Below, in pieces: positions 44,506 through 63,481 of a stretch of 64,000 bases of DNA (its first letter is position 1; every line of letters starts with the position of its first letter). Source of the stretch: Lepturacanthus savala (lineage: Eukaryota; Chordata; Actinopteri; Scombriformes; Trichiuridae); the NCBI GenBank assembly GCA_030544235.1, contig CM060463.1, positions 36,623,420-36,687,419 on the forward strand, read 5' to 3'. The notes below the pieces were generated by a model. The model was not told the DNA's origin. It did no database searches and saw only the letters and a list, made by a program, of their open reading frames with translations. Made by a program: the position numbers and the translations under genes.

Positions 44506-45072
44506 AGATAGACAGACAGGTGTAGACAGACAGACAGACAGTAAACAGACAGACAGGAGTACAGTCAGCCAGGAGTAGGAGTGGACAAACAGTAGACAGA
44601 CAGGTGTAGACAGACAGCCAGGAGTAGACAGACAGACAGCCAGGAGTACAGCCAGCCAGGAGTAGACAGACAGGTGTAGACAGACAGACAGACAGACAGG
44701 ACTAGACAGCCAGACAGACAGCCAGGAGTAGACAGACAGACAGACAGACAGACAGGAGTAGACAGACAGGTGTAGACAGACAGACAGCCAGGAGTAGACA
44801 GACAGACAGCCAGGAGTACAGCCAGCCAGGAGTAGACAGACAGATAGACAGACAGGAGTAGACAGACAGGTGTAGACAGACAGACAGCCAGGAGTAGACA
44901 GACAGACAGCCAGGAGTACAGCCAGCCAGGAGTAGACAGACAGACAGACAGACAGCCAGGACTAGACAGCCAGACAGACAGCCAGGAGTAGAGAGACAGA
45001 CAGACAGACAGGAGTAGACAGACAGCCAGGAGTAGAGAGACAGACAGACAGCCAGGAGTACAGCCAGCCAGG
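44506..45072 (+). repeat. CAGACAGACAGGAGTAGACA tandem array
   Basis: CAGA tetramers punctuated by GGAGTAGA, GGTGTAGA, CCAGGAGTACAG and CCAGCCAGGAGT. Two blocks near 44,760-44,850 and 44,870-44,940 are near-identical. Confidence 0.95.
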
Positions 45073-45476
45073 CTGAAACACTAGACCCTGATCCAGGTCC
45101 AGATCTGCTTGGTATTGGAGGCTGAGCGTCTCCAGGGAGACATTCCAGCAGGAGGAGGAGGGGATTCTGGGTAATTCTCTGTCTGTTTCTAAAGGTAGAA
45201 GCAGCGTTGGTGATGTCACTTCCTGCTTTAACAACAACATGTGGCTCTGGTTCAAAAAGCTGCTCCTGGACTCATTTAGTCTCCTCTAACTGTTAAAACC
45301 AGTTTGTTGTTGGATAATTAGGTCGTTAATTATTATTATTCTAGATTCTGAGTGTTCTACACCAATATCATGATAGATAATTAGATAATTAGCAGGTAGA
45401 ATGGTCCATTCTTAGGTTTGGGGGAAATTAGAGCCAATGACTAACAAGGATTTAAAACTGTTGACATAACTGTCTA

Positions 45477-45577
<101 letters not shown>

Positions 45578-45930
45578 GACTTATACATTATTACTATTAT
45601 TTTAGTATTAGTAGTAGTTATTTAACCCTATATTCCATAGTGTTTCCATGTGACAACTATCACATGACCAGGATATCCCTATTGCTGATGGACATTTAAC
45701 ATGTGAGCATCATTGTCTCACAACCAAAGGTCGTATTTTATTCAGAATTTGTGAAAATTTTCACCAAATTAAAAAATTACCTTGAATTTAATTCAAATTT
45801 AAGTAATAAAAACGTTATTTTTGTACCACATATAACTGGTATTTCCTACAGCAGAAGCTTATTTTGGATCAGATGTTTCTTTAAATCTCCCCGGTGGTTT
45901 CTGACTGATGTCCTCGTGTCTCTGACTCAG

Positions 45931-46090
45931 ATCCGACCACAGATCCTGTTTCTACTCATGGAGCCGGATCAGAGCCGAGAGGCGACTGGACAGAGGGAAA
46001 CGTCCAGATGACACAGTCCTGCTGCCCGGCTGATTGACTCCACACCTCCGTCCTCCTGATTTCATCCCTCCGTCCATCCGTCCGTCCAGC
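45931..46090 (+). other. 5' UTR part of sialyltransferase exon, with upstream ORF
   Basis: Preceded by CGTGTCTCTGACTCAG, a good acceptor, which implies an upstream non-coding exon. An upstream open frame of 17 codons (45,958-46,011) ends 79 bases before the main ATG. No in-frame ATG precedes 46,091 without an intervening stop. Confidence 0.6.
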
Positions 46091-52608
<6,518 letters not shown>

Positions 52609-52768
52609 CATCACAACTTCACACCTGCCGACTCACCTGTGGACTCTACGCTGGCCTGATGACATCATCATGGACCCAGAACCTGATAGATCGGAGGCCA
52701 TTCTGGACCTGTACTTTTTTTTTGTTTTGTTTTTTATATCTGGACCACCTGTGGAGATGAAAGCTGAC

Positions 52769-53013
52769 CCCTCCTCCTGGTGGGCGGGGTTTCAGCTGAC
52801 CTGGCCCCTCCTCCTGGTGGGCGGGGTTTCAGCTGACCTGGCCCCTCCTCCTGGTAGGCGGGGTTTCAGGTGACCTGGCCCCTCCTCCTGGTAGGCAGGG
52901 CTTCAGATGACCTGGCCCTTCCTCCTAGTGGGCGGGGCTTCAAGTAACCTGACCCCTCCTCCTGGGGCGGGGCTTCAGGATGACCTGGCCCCTCCTCCTG
53001 GTGGGCGGAGCTT
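52769..53013 (+). repeat. 37-bp GC-rich repeat in the sialyltransferase 3' UTR
   Basis: About seven units of CCCCTCCTCCTGGTGGGCGG then GGTTTCAGCTGACCTGG. Each has a GC box (GGGCGGGG or variant). It begins 161 bases after the stop. Candidate poly(A) signals follow at 53,748 and 53,934. Confidence 0.93.
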
Positions 53014-53814
53014 CAGGTCCTGACTTTGCGACTGCAGCAGAACTTTGCTCTGATTTGGAAACAACCACAGACTTTTTATATCTTTTTATTGGATTTTTAT
53101 AGCTATTAAACAGGGATAACCTCTTTTTTTCTTTTTTTTTAATCAAAGCACTTTGAAGAATCATCGGAGGCCGTGTTATTACTCGTCTTGTCCAACCATG
53201 ACTTTTTTTTCTCCTGCGTTTTATATCATTTTTTTAATCCATCCATTTATTTTAATTGAATCTGTCCTGATGTCGGATGTTTTTTCTGGATCGACTGGAT
53301 TCATTCTCGTTTCCTCGTCTTGGTTTTGATTTTCTACATGTACGGATCAGTAATCTCCTTTTCTAATCACTAGATTTCAGCTGCAGCTGCTGAAGAAACA
53401 TCACAGTTGAACTTTGAACTTGAAGACCAGGAGACGTGGTTTAACTTGAGAGGACGAGTGATCTGTATCATCACCAGTGTGTCGTGCAATGTTCATTCAA
53501 GAAGAACTGAGTCCAACCAAAAATCACCTGATGAATGAAGAAGGAGCAGCAGGAAGCAGCTGGACTTTCTGCTGAAGCTGTGAATGTACCTGTTCAATGT
53601 TGAATGTCTGAGGCCTCGTTTACACTGTGAGTCATTTACTTCAGGACGTTTTCACACTGACTTTTAATCTAAATTACAGGTCAAACTTATTATATTCAAG
53701 ATTTAATTATCGGAATCCTTGTTTTTTTTCCTCCAGTATCTGATAAAATGAATAAATTTAGAAACAGGATACTTAGAAATAAGAAAATATGTTGTTGTTA
53801 AATGAGAAGCAGCT

Positions 53815-54020
53815 GTTTCGCATTTTATATTATTATAGATTTAATTTCCCACAATCCTTTGTGCTCAGGAGGCGGAGCCTGAAATGAACAATCAATAACA
53901 TTAAATGCATTAAAAAAACAATGGGGGAGGAAAAATAAAGGTAGCTCAGATGACCTTCAAAATAAAATGCCTACAGGTTTGTTTTATTTTGAAGTGACCT
54001 GCTGTTTTCATTTATCTCAT
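53815..54020. repeat. Hairpin-bearing dispersed repeat R2, copy 1
   Basis: CCACAATCCTTTGTGCTCAG, CAATCAATAACATTAAATGC and CCTTCAAAATAAAATG are followed by the inverted TTATTTTGAAGTGACCTGC. The same order recurs at 57,945-58,095. Confidence 0.8.
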
Positions 54021-56430
54021 AATTAAATGCTGGAGGATTGTTTTTAAGATAATATCAGAGCTATTTTTTATTTTTAAATAAAGGAAAAGCTTAAACGTGT
54101 TTCAGCAAAGTTGTTGTTTTTAACTCATTTAATGTCTTTTTATTGCAGATTTTCAAATTACTGTTTTATTGTAAATTTATATTGTTTTATCGTTTCCATC
54201 ATCAATAATAATCGAGGGATAAAACATATTAGTTGATGCCCAGTCATATTATTAACCCTCTATCACATAAAATATTACTTAGACATGAGAAATTAGAATG
54301 TTTTATTACTTAAAATGGCCTAAATAATAATAAGATATGTTAAAATATATATAAGAAGAAGTAGTAAACATGGTCTCAGGATGGTTTCATACACTAGGAA
54401 TTTACCATATTTACATATTGACATATAGAAACTAATCGATTTTAACAGATTAGGAAAAATCTATAACATTAAAATTGAATAAAATGTTAAATATAAAACA
54501 TAAATAAAGTTTAACTACTGTAGACAGTAAGTGCTGTTTTTATTTGGTGAAAATTCTCCCAAACATCTGAATAAATCACAACCTTTAGTTGTGAAGTATC
54601 CTGGTCATGTGACCTCATAAATCGTATGCCCTTCAAAATAAAAGCACCCCTTTCGTGCCTAACTGTAAATCGATTTTCTATTGACACACCTACCTGTAAA
54701 ATATATTTTATTATCACAGCCTTTTAGATAAATGAAGAGTAATTGTTGCCATGGCAACACTACGCATTAACGAGGCTGTAAATCAGGAATCTGAACTATT
54801 CCTGATTGAAACCAGTGTGAAAACGTCCTGTTTCAAACTTCAAGTCTTAAAGTCAAAGTGCTTCTTCCTGTTTGTGAACTTCAAGCTGTCGGAAGGATAA
54901 AAACACGTTAAACGTTCTTCTCTTCATAAAAACCACACGCGACCTGGTCCTGGTTTGTTGAAGCGACTCGTGGAACTCTGAGTTTATACCGAGGCCTTAT
55001 AAATAATCATAAATGCTGAATCATGATCTGGAGGCTGCTGCTCGTCACAGTGAAGCCGGTTCGTCCTTCTGTGGTGTTACATCACGTCTGCTGCTTGTTT
55101 TTGAAGGTTTTTCTCTTTTATTTTCAGTCCACTGCTGAGATCTGACGCTTCCTGCTGCAAATTATCCACTTTTTACGAGTTAATGAGCGAAGCTGGAAAA
55201 AGCCGGAGCCTGTAAAACAGCAGCAGCCTCCACAGCTGGACCCAACATCTGGATGTGAAGCTGTTTGTTGTTGTTGTTTTCAGACTTCTTGTTTACTCCC
55301 TCAGACTTTAACCTTCCTCTTGTGTTAGTTTGAGGTCGGTTTGACCTTTAAATCCGCTTAAAATCATTATTTATCAGAAAATTAGTTTAATTTTTCATTT
55401 TTTATCCATTTAACCCTTGATTTCAAGTTAAAAAATGTTAAAAATGAACCTCAATAGAATCATAGATATAAATACGGATTAGAACACGTCTTTAATAATA
55501 ATATTTTATTTTAATATTATTATAAATAATAAAATCTACAGCAAAATGTTCCACTTCCTGTTTCTTTACAGAAATGTGAGAATCAATCAAGATAAAATAT
55601 TTAATTAGTAAATAGTTTGTAAAACAGGAGAAAACTTCACCTGCTGCTGAAAATACTATAAATAATATAAAAGATTAAATCATATCAGGGAAAATATCTT
55701 GTGTTTAATACTATTAGTCCAACGTTTTTTCCAAAATGTGAGATAAAAATACAACATTAAGATAAAAACTCAAGCAATCTAATATAATTTTAAGGAAATA
55801 AGATTAAATTGACCAAACTAAAGGAAAATAACCTTAAATAAAATAAGATATTTCAAGATAATTCTAAAAACAAGATATTTTCACTTGATTTAATTAATTT
55901 CACTATAGAAAAACTGTTGAAATTCCACTTTTTTTCTAATGTCATTGTTCCAGTTTAGTAAATTGCAGGTTAATTAATACTGTAAATATTTATAATGTAT
56001 TTATAAATAGACATTTTTACTGGTTTTACCCATTTTAGGTTAAATTCTGCTGAATTTGACTCATTAAACTGAATAATTTTGACTCATCTATAATGTTACA
56101 GGTCAATTAGACTCATATTTATTTACTTTACTTAAGGTAGAAATATATTTTTCAGCCATAGAACAAACACTAAATAAAGAGGTTTTATCGCTAATTAATT
56201 CGATTAAAAACCAGAGCATTTTATAATTTATAATTTTTTTGGTTTAATTTTGTTGAACTCGATCCAACTGATGAAGTAAAATAAACATTTAAATGTTTTT
56301 GATGCATTTAAAATCTAAAACTAACACAAGAGGAAGTTAAACAGTGTTTTATGAGTAAAGATCAAAGAAAAATCAAAGGAAACGGAGGCTTTGATGTGTA
56401 GAAACGGAGCAGAGTGACGTCCACTGACCA
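54021..56430. other. Intergenic AT-rich sequence
   Basis: An R1 3' module lies at 54,595-54,770 (TCCTGGTCATGTGACCTCAT through GAGTAATTGTTGCCATGGCA). No gene recognised. Confidence 0.5.
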
Positions 56431-56434
56431 AACG

Positions 56435-56508
56435 GTGTGTGTGTGTGTGCGTGTGTGTGTGTGTGCGTGTGCGTGTGTGTGTGTGTGTGCGTGTGTGTGT
56501 GTGTGTGT
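56435..56508 (+). repeat. (GT)n microsatellite with GC interruptions
   Basis: GTGTGTGTGCGTGTGTG pattern with several GC steps. Confidence 0.93.
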
Positions 56509-57944
56509 TTCAGTTCTAGCTTTAATTCAGGTCATCCTGTTAAAACTGTGACTGTGTGATGAGTAAAGTAAATCTAATTAGACTTAACGACCAACCTGCT
56601 GATCATCAGTTCATTCATAGAAAAACCACAGAAAAACCACCACTGTCACTTTGAATGAAATAATAAAAAATGTGAAATAATTAAATTGTTTAGTTTGTTT
56701 TTAAACTCGTGGACACGATCGAAGAGAAAAGTTTGACTATTTTTACTTTTGTTATAAGAGTCAGTGACAAAAATGTCCTAAAACTTGGTACCAGAGAGTT
56801 TAACTCTATTAAAAAGGTTTAAAAAATAAAAAAAAAATGATTATATGTTTAAAATTAAATAATTCTTTACACCATTTGACATTTTGTGTAAAAAAAAAAA
56901 AATGCAAAACAAAATCAATAATATATATATATATGAGAATAAAAAAATTAATAATTAAAAATCGAATTAATTAAAAAATAAAATAATAAAATAAATTGAC
57001 TTAAATTACAAGAAACAAACTAATAACGTTGTTTATAACGTTTTATATATATTTTTTTTTTTACAGAAAAATCACAATTTTGTGCATTTTTTTGGCACAA
57101 AACATCAAATGGTGTAACTGAAAAATATATTAATTTTAATTTCTAACCCACCTAGAAAATAAAACTAGTTTATTGTGTTTTTGATTTTTTAAAAACGTTT
57201 TTAAGTGAGTTAAACTGGTGACACCACACATATAAGAAAAGACATCAGGGGACTTTTATTTTGAAGGACATAACAGGATTTTCATGGTTTGATGCCAATT
57301 TCTTCTCTTTGACAACTTTTTTTGTTAGAACCACATCACATTATCTTGTTTTCTCATGTTTTCTGTAGTAAATATAAACTACTCACAATAAATTAGTTAG
57401 TTTAATGTTTATTATCCCAAAAATGCATGAAATCCACAGTTTCTCTCTATTTCACTGACTTATTGTGAGTAGTTTACATCAGTTTGTGCTTTAGTCTAAA
57501 TATGAAGCTGGAATGTGAAAATGTCAAAATAAAAGACATGAAACTGAGATTAAAGCAGAGATCCACCACAGATCAGACTTTCTGATATCGTGTTTTTCCA
57601 CAAACAAAATGTTCAGATTATAAAAGATGATAAAAACCAACGAATCCCATTAACACCAACTATTCTTGTTCTAGCAAACTGGATGATGTGGTTAGTAGTG
57701 ATAGTAAAATACAGATGTTAAATGATAAAACATTCTTGTTTTAATGTGTTTTAATGAGAAACAAATTTATTCTTTTATAACCAGGGCAACAACACTTACT
57801 CACCAAAGCTTTGTGATGTCTAGTGAAGTTAAAACAGCTGGAAACAAGCAGCTGTTTCACATTTTAACCACATTTCTCCTCTAAAATACACAATTATGAC
57901 CAAATCCATCATAGATTATTATAGATCAATGATCAAGGCCCTTA

Positions 57945-58095
57945 AATATCCCACAATCCTTTGTGCTCAGGCTGAGGTGGCGTCACCACACAATCAATAA
58001 CATTAAATGCATAAAAAAAAACAAATGAATTAGAATTGGGTTGACCTTCAAAATAAAATGTCCACAGTTTTATTTTGAAGTGACCTGCCGTTATC
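57945..58095. repeat. Hairpin-bearing dispersed repeat R2, copy 2
   Basis: Matches 53,815-54,020, including CCACAATCCTTTGTGCTCAG and the inverted CCTTCAAAATAAAATG...TTTTATTTTGAAG pair. The shared AGCAGCTGTTTC near 57,847 extends the similarity upstream. Confidence 0.8.
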
Positions 58096-58848
58096 CGTGT
58101 GCTTTATAAAATATCACTTTAAATAAATAAATAAATAAATCGAGAGTAATATTAAGGATCAGCTTCGAGTCGTCACCGATTTGTGCGAGGCCGTCTCCAT
58201 GGCAACGTCGTCACGTGACCAAGATGGAGGCTGTGCCCAAAAATCACCGTTTAACAGCTGTTTTTGAGGCATAAATCGAGGTTTCAGGCTAATAAACGTG
58301 TGTTTGCGTCATCGCTAACAGCTGTGGAGTTTCATGGCGGTTAACGAGAGTCTGTAAAACGTTGACGCAATGCATTGTGGGATCGTTGCTAGGCAGCGGC
58401 GCGCTGCATCTTTGGGGTTTCCTGTATAAACGTCACATTCGGATAAAACCAGAGGTTATAAATTGTAGGAGGCCTGTAAAGGGGGCGTGGTTTTGGACAC
58501 AGCTCCAGTCTGGTGTGGATCCTTCCTTCAGAATAAAAAGGTCATCACTAACGTTTCCATGGTAACAGAAAGCATAGGAAACGCCTGTTGCTATGGCAAC
58601 GTGGCCGACAGCTGGACCCTGGAGCCTGACCTGGTTCCTGCTGCTCAATACTGGTCCAGGTTTTGGTTCTGGTCTGGTTCTCCTGAGTGTCCAGGGTTCC
58701 GGGTCTCTCCACAGGTCTCTGATGTGGTTCAGGTTCTTGCTGGTCCGGGTTTTTGCCCGGATCCGGGTTTACTTCAGTCTGAGAGCAGCTGGACGAAGGA
58801 AGACGGGAACAAACCTCTCTGGTCCGGTTGGTCCTCTATGTAACCGTG

Positions 58849-58850
<2 letters not shown>
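58096..58850. other. Intergenic, locally GC-richer
   Basis: 58,140-58,800 is less AT-rich than its flanks and contains ACCAAGATGG and GTTGCCATGG-type motifs. Open frames of 67-118 codons overlap on several frames, with no family features or splice context. A promoter for an unseen transcript is possible but unsupported. Confidence 0.35.
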
Positions 58851-58888
<38 letters not shown>

Positions 58889-58920
58889 ATATTATATTTA
58901 CTCTACAATTTATTGATCTT

Positions 58921-59121
58921 TTAAAGGTACAGTACGTAGACTTTAATGACATTTAGCAGCAAAAATGTAATAATCTTCATTTATTTAATATCATTAGTAT
59001 ATAATTAATTCAAATAAGGATTTGTTGTGTTTTTATTACGTTTTTACAGAAACCACCATGTTGGTTGAAATCTACAACTTCACCACTAGATGGCGCCAGA
59101 AACTACACACTGTACCTTTAA
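58921..59121. mobile_element. MITE-like element with AAAGGTACAGT termini
   Basis: The left end TTAAAGGTACAGTACGTAG is inverted at the right end as CTACACACTGTACCTTTAA. It has no coding capacity. It carries CCACTAGATGGCGCCAG, a CTCF-like core, near its right end. Same terminal family as 22,893-24,142. Confidence 0.8.
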
Positions 59122-59157
59122 GTTTTCCTGCAGCATCATCATCAGGTCAAACTTTTA

Positions 59158-61663
59158 ACAACTACAGGATGATGACACCTACAGGATGATGATACCTACA
59201 GGATGATGATACCTACAGGATGGTGACACCTACAGGATGGTGACACCTACAGGATGACACCTACAGGATGATGACACCTACAGGATGATGATACCTACAG
59301 GATGATGATACCTACAGGATGGTGACACCTACAGGATGACACCTACAGGATGATGACACCTACAGGATGATGACACCTACAGGATGATGATACCTACAGG
59401 ATGATGATACCTACAGGATGATGATACCTACAGGATGATGACACCTACAGGATGATGACACCTACAGGATGACACCTACAGGATGATACCTACAGGATGA
59501 TGACACCTACAGGATGATGATACCTACAGGATGATGACACCTACAGGATGATGACACCTACAGGATGATGATACCTACAGGATGATACCTACAGGATGAT
59601 GACACCTACAGGATGATGATACCTACAGGATGATGACACCTACAGGATGATGACACCTACAGGATGATGATACCTACAGGATGATGACACCTACAGGATG
59701 ATGATACCTACAGGATGATGATACCTACAGGATGATGACACCTACAGGATGATGATACCTACAGGATGGTGACACCTACAGGATGATACCTACAGGATGA
59801 TGACACCTACAGGATGATGACACCTACAGGATGATGATACCTACAGGATGATGATACCTACAGGATGATGACACCTACAGGATGACACCTACAGGATGAC
59901 ACCTACAGGATGATGATACCTACAGGATGATGACACCTACAGGATGATGACACCTACAGGATGATGACACCTACAGGATGATGACACCTACAGGATGATG
60001 ACACCTACAGGATGATGACACCTACAGGATGATGATACCTACAGGATGATGACACCTACAGGATGATGATACCTACAGGATGATGATACCTACAGGATGA
60101 TGATACCTACAGGATGATGATACCTACAGGATGACACCTACAGGATGATGATACCTACAGGATGATGACACCTACAGGATGATGATACCTACAGGATGAT
60201 GATACCTACAGGATGATGACACCTACAGGATGATGATACCTACAGGATGATGATACCTACAGGATGATGACACCTACAGGATGATGATACCTACAGGATG
60301 GTGACACCTACAGGATGATGACACCTACAGGATGATACCTACAGGATGATGACACCTACAGGATGATGACACCTACAGGATGACACCTACAGGATGATGA
60401 TACCTACAGGATGATACCTACAGGATGATGATACCTACAGGATGATGATACCTACAGGATGATGATACCTACAGGATGATGACACCTACAGGATGATGAC
60501 ACCTACAGGATGGTGACACCTACAGGATGACACCTACAGGATGATGACACCTACAGGATGATGACACCTACAGGATGATGATACCTACAGGATGATGACA
60601 CCTACAGGATGATGATACCTACAGGATGATGACACCTACAGGATGATGACACCTACAGGATGATGATACCTACAGGATGATGATACCTACAGGATGATGA
60701 TACCTACAGGATGATACCTACAGGATGATGATACCTACAGGATGATGATACCTACAGGATGATGACACCTACAGGATGATGACACCTACAGGATGATGAC
60801 ACCTACAGGATGGTGACACCTACAGGATGACACCTACAGGATGATGACACCTACAGGATGATACCTACAGGATGATGACACCTACAGGATGATACCTACA
60901 GGATGATGATACCTACAGGATGATGATACCTACAGGATGGTGACACCTACAGGATGATGACACCTACAGGATGATGACACCTACAGGATGATGATACCTA
61001 CAGGATGATGACACCTACAGGATGATACCTACAGGATGATGACACCTACAGGATGATGACACCTACAGGATGATGACACCTACAGGATGACACCTACAGG
61101 ATGATGACACCTACAGGATGATACCTACAGGATGATGACACCTACAGGATGATACCTACAGGATGATGATACCTACAGGATGATGATACCTACAGGATGG
61201 TGACACCTACAGGATGATGACACCTACAGGATGATGATACCTACAGGATGATGACACCTACAGGATGATGACACCTACAGGATGATGACACCTACAGGAT
61301 GATGATACCTACAGGATGATGACACCTACAGGATGATACCTACAGGATGATGATACCTACAGGATGGTGACACCTACAGGATGATGATACCTACAGGATG
61401 GTGATACCTACAGGATGATGATACCTACAGGATGGTGACACCTACAGGATGATGATACCTACAGGATGGTGACACCTACAGGATGATGATACCTACAGGA
61501 TGGTGACACCTACAGGATGATGACACCTACAGGATGATGATACCTACAGGATGGTGACACCTACAGGATGATACCTACAGGATGATGATACCTACAGGAT
61601 GATGATACCTACAGGATGGTGATACCTACAGGATGATGACACCTACAGGATGATGATACCTAC
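59158..61663 (-). repeat. 17-bp minisatellite starting at the SH3-exon donor
   Basis: 2.5 kb of GATGATGACACCTACAG units (plus strand) with 14-base and GGTGAC variants, roughly 150 copies. On the minus strand each unit reads TGTAGGTRTCATCATCC, so GTAGGT, identical to the exon donor, recurs in every unit. The array starts exactly at that donor. Confidence 0.98.
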
Positions 61664-61789
61664 CCACCAGTCGCTGTCCTCCTGACCCAGAACCACCAGC
61701 ATCTGTCCCTCAGAGAAGCTGAGCTCGTCGTGGTGGTCGGCCTGACAGTCGTACAACGCCTGGGCCCGACGGCTGGACGACCCCCGAGG
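61664..61789 (-). CDS. SH3 gene: exon with SH3 core
   Basis: Acceptor TGCGTCTGCAG. Reads PRGSSSRRAQALYDCQADHH then DELSFSEGQMLVVLGQEDSD and WW. Both ends are phase 0. The donor GTAGGT is the first unit of the 17-bp array. Confidence 0.88.
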
Positions 61790-63234
61790 CTGCAGACGCA
61801 GTAAGGATAAGACATGGTTATCATTAATTAATTAGGTAATAAATAAATTCATAACCTAAGATTTGACAAAAGTCAAAGTTCTCATGAGTAAATAAAGATT
61901 TGTGTTAATTATGCTCATTTTTAGTGTAAAAAACAATCTAAACTAAAATCTAAGTCTAAACTAATCAGGGGAAACTCACCAATGACCTGCGAGGAAGCGG
62001 CTGGGGGGCGGGGCCTCGGCTGTCACTCTCATAGCTCTGAGAGCGTGGATTGGTCGGGGACCCGTTGGGCGGGGCTCTACCGGCTGGATACAGGAAGTGG
62101 GAGGAGCTAGTGTCACTGTCGGCTCGCCGAAAACCTCAGAGAGAAAAAAAGCAGTGAATATTTGACTTTAACAACTTTAGGGATTATTATTTATTTAGCT
62201 CTAAACACATCCATGTTGAGGAAGTAAAATCAGTTGAATTTGAATCAGTTGTGATTTGTTTGAGGTTGTTTTGACTTTATTATTATTATTTAGAAGCATA
62301 AGAAGCTGTGTTTCTGTTATATTACCTCTGTCTGGACGTTCAGTCAGCGAGCTGAGAGGAGACGATGGACTGGAGACAAACACAGAGACATGAAGGTGAA
62401 ACTATAAAATCTGATGTTTTATTTATTTTATACACAGGTGTAGATTCTTTATGTATTTTAACATGTTTCTCTGGTTGTTGTTGTATACCTACTGAACTGT
62501 TTGTACAATTTGAATTGTTAATAAAGCTTTTTTTAAATAAATAAAACTGGGATCAGTTGTAATTCAGCTTCAGTCCAGCAGGAGGCAGCACAGAGATTCA
62601 GTTCACACATTTAACTTCATTTATCAGCTTCAGTTCATCGAAATGTTTCAGGGAAGAGAAGAAGAACATGATTTATACTTTAAAACTTAATAAAATATAT
62701 AAAACTAGACAAAATATGATCTAAAAAAACATGTATAAACACAATATAATCACATTAATTGATATTAATAATTGATTCTTCTAGTTCTCATTGATATTCC
62801 TGCTGAAACTATTATATCTTCATTATTATTGCTATCATTACTATTATTGATTAATTGATTGATTGATTTAGCACCATGAGATTCCTCATTTAAAAATACT
62901 TTACAAATAAAATCTATTATTATTAAGATTTGTATTTTATTACATTGATACTGTTGAATATTAACATTATGAATATAAATAAATATTACTGTAATTAACA
63001 TATTGATATAAGTGATAGAGAAGGATTAAATAAATAAATAAATGTTAAATGTTTTACATTTGAACCTTTTTATTGTCTCTTCTCTCTATTTTGTTGTTGT
63101 TTATTTGTGTTTTACATGTTCAAAATAAATAAATAAGTAAATTAATTAAAAACCTTCTTGTGTTTCATGTTGTTCTATGTGATTTGAGTTAATTATGTCT
63201 GTTTGGTTTTTTGCAGTTTATTGTTGTATTGTTG

Positions 63235-63293
<59 letters not shown>

Positions 63294-63422
63294 CATGTGT
63301 GTGTGACATGTGTGTGTGTGTATGTGTGTGTTCACGTTTGAATTCAGTGTGAAAACTCACACACACTTCTTGAAGGAGGAATCTGTGCCGCTGTAGATCT
63401 TGGGACTGGTTGACAACCCGTA

Positions 63423-63481
<59 letters not shown>

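Noticed and set aside
58362..58916. Overlapping frames of 67-118 codons in a GC-richer stretch
   Set aside because: Several frames on both strands are open together, and one runs into (AC)n. No domain was recognised.
59158..61663. CRISPR-like regular array
   Set aside because: Units are contiguous 14- or 17-base repeats without spacers.
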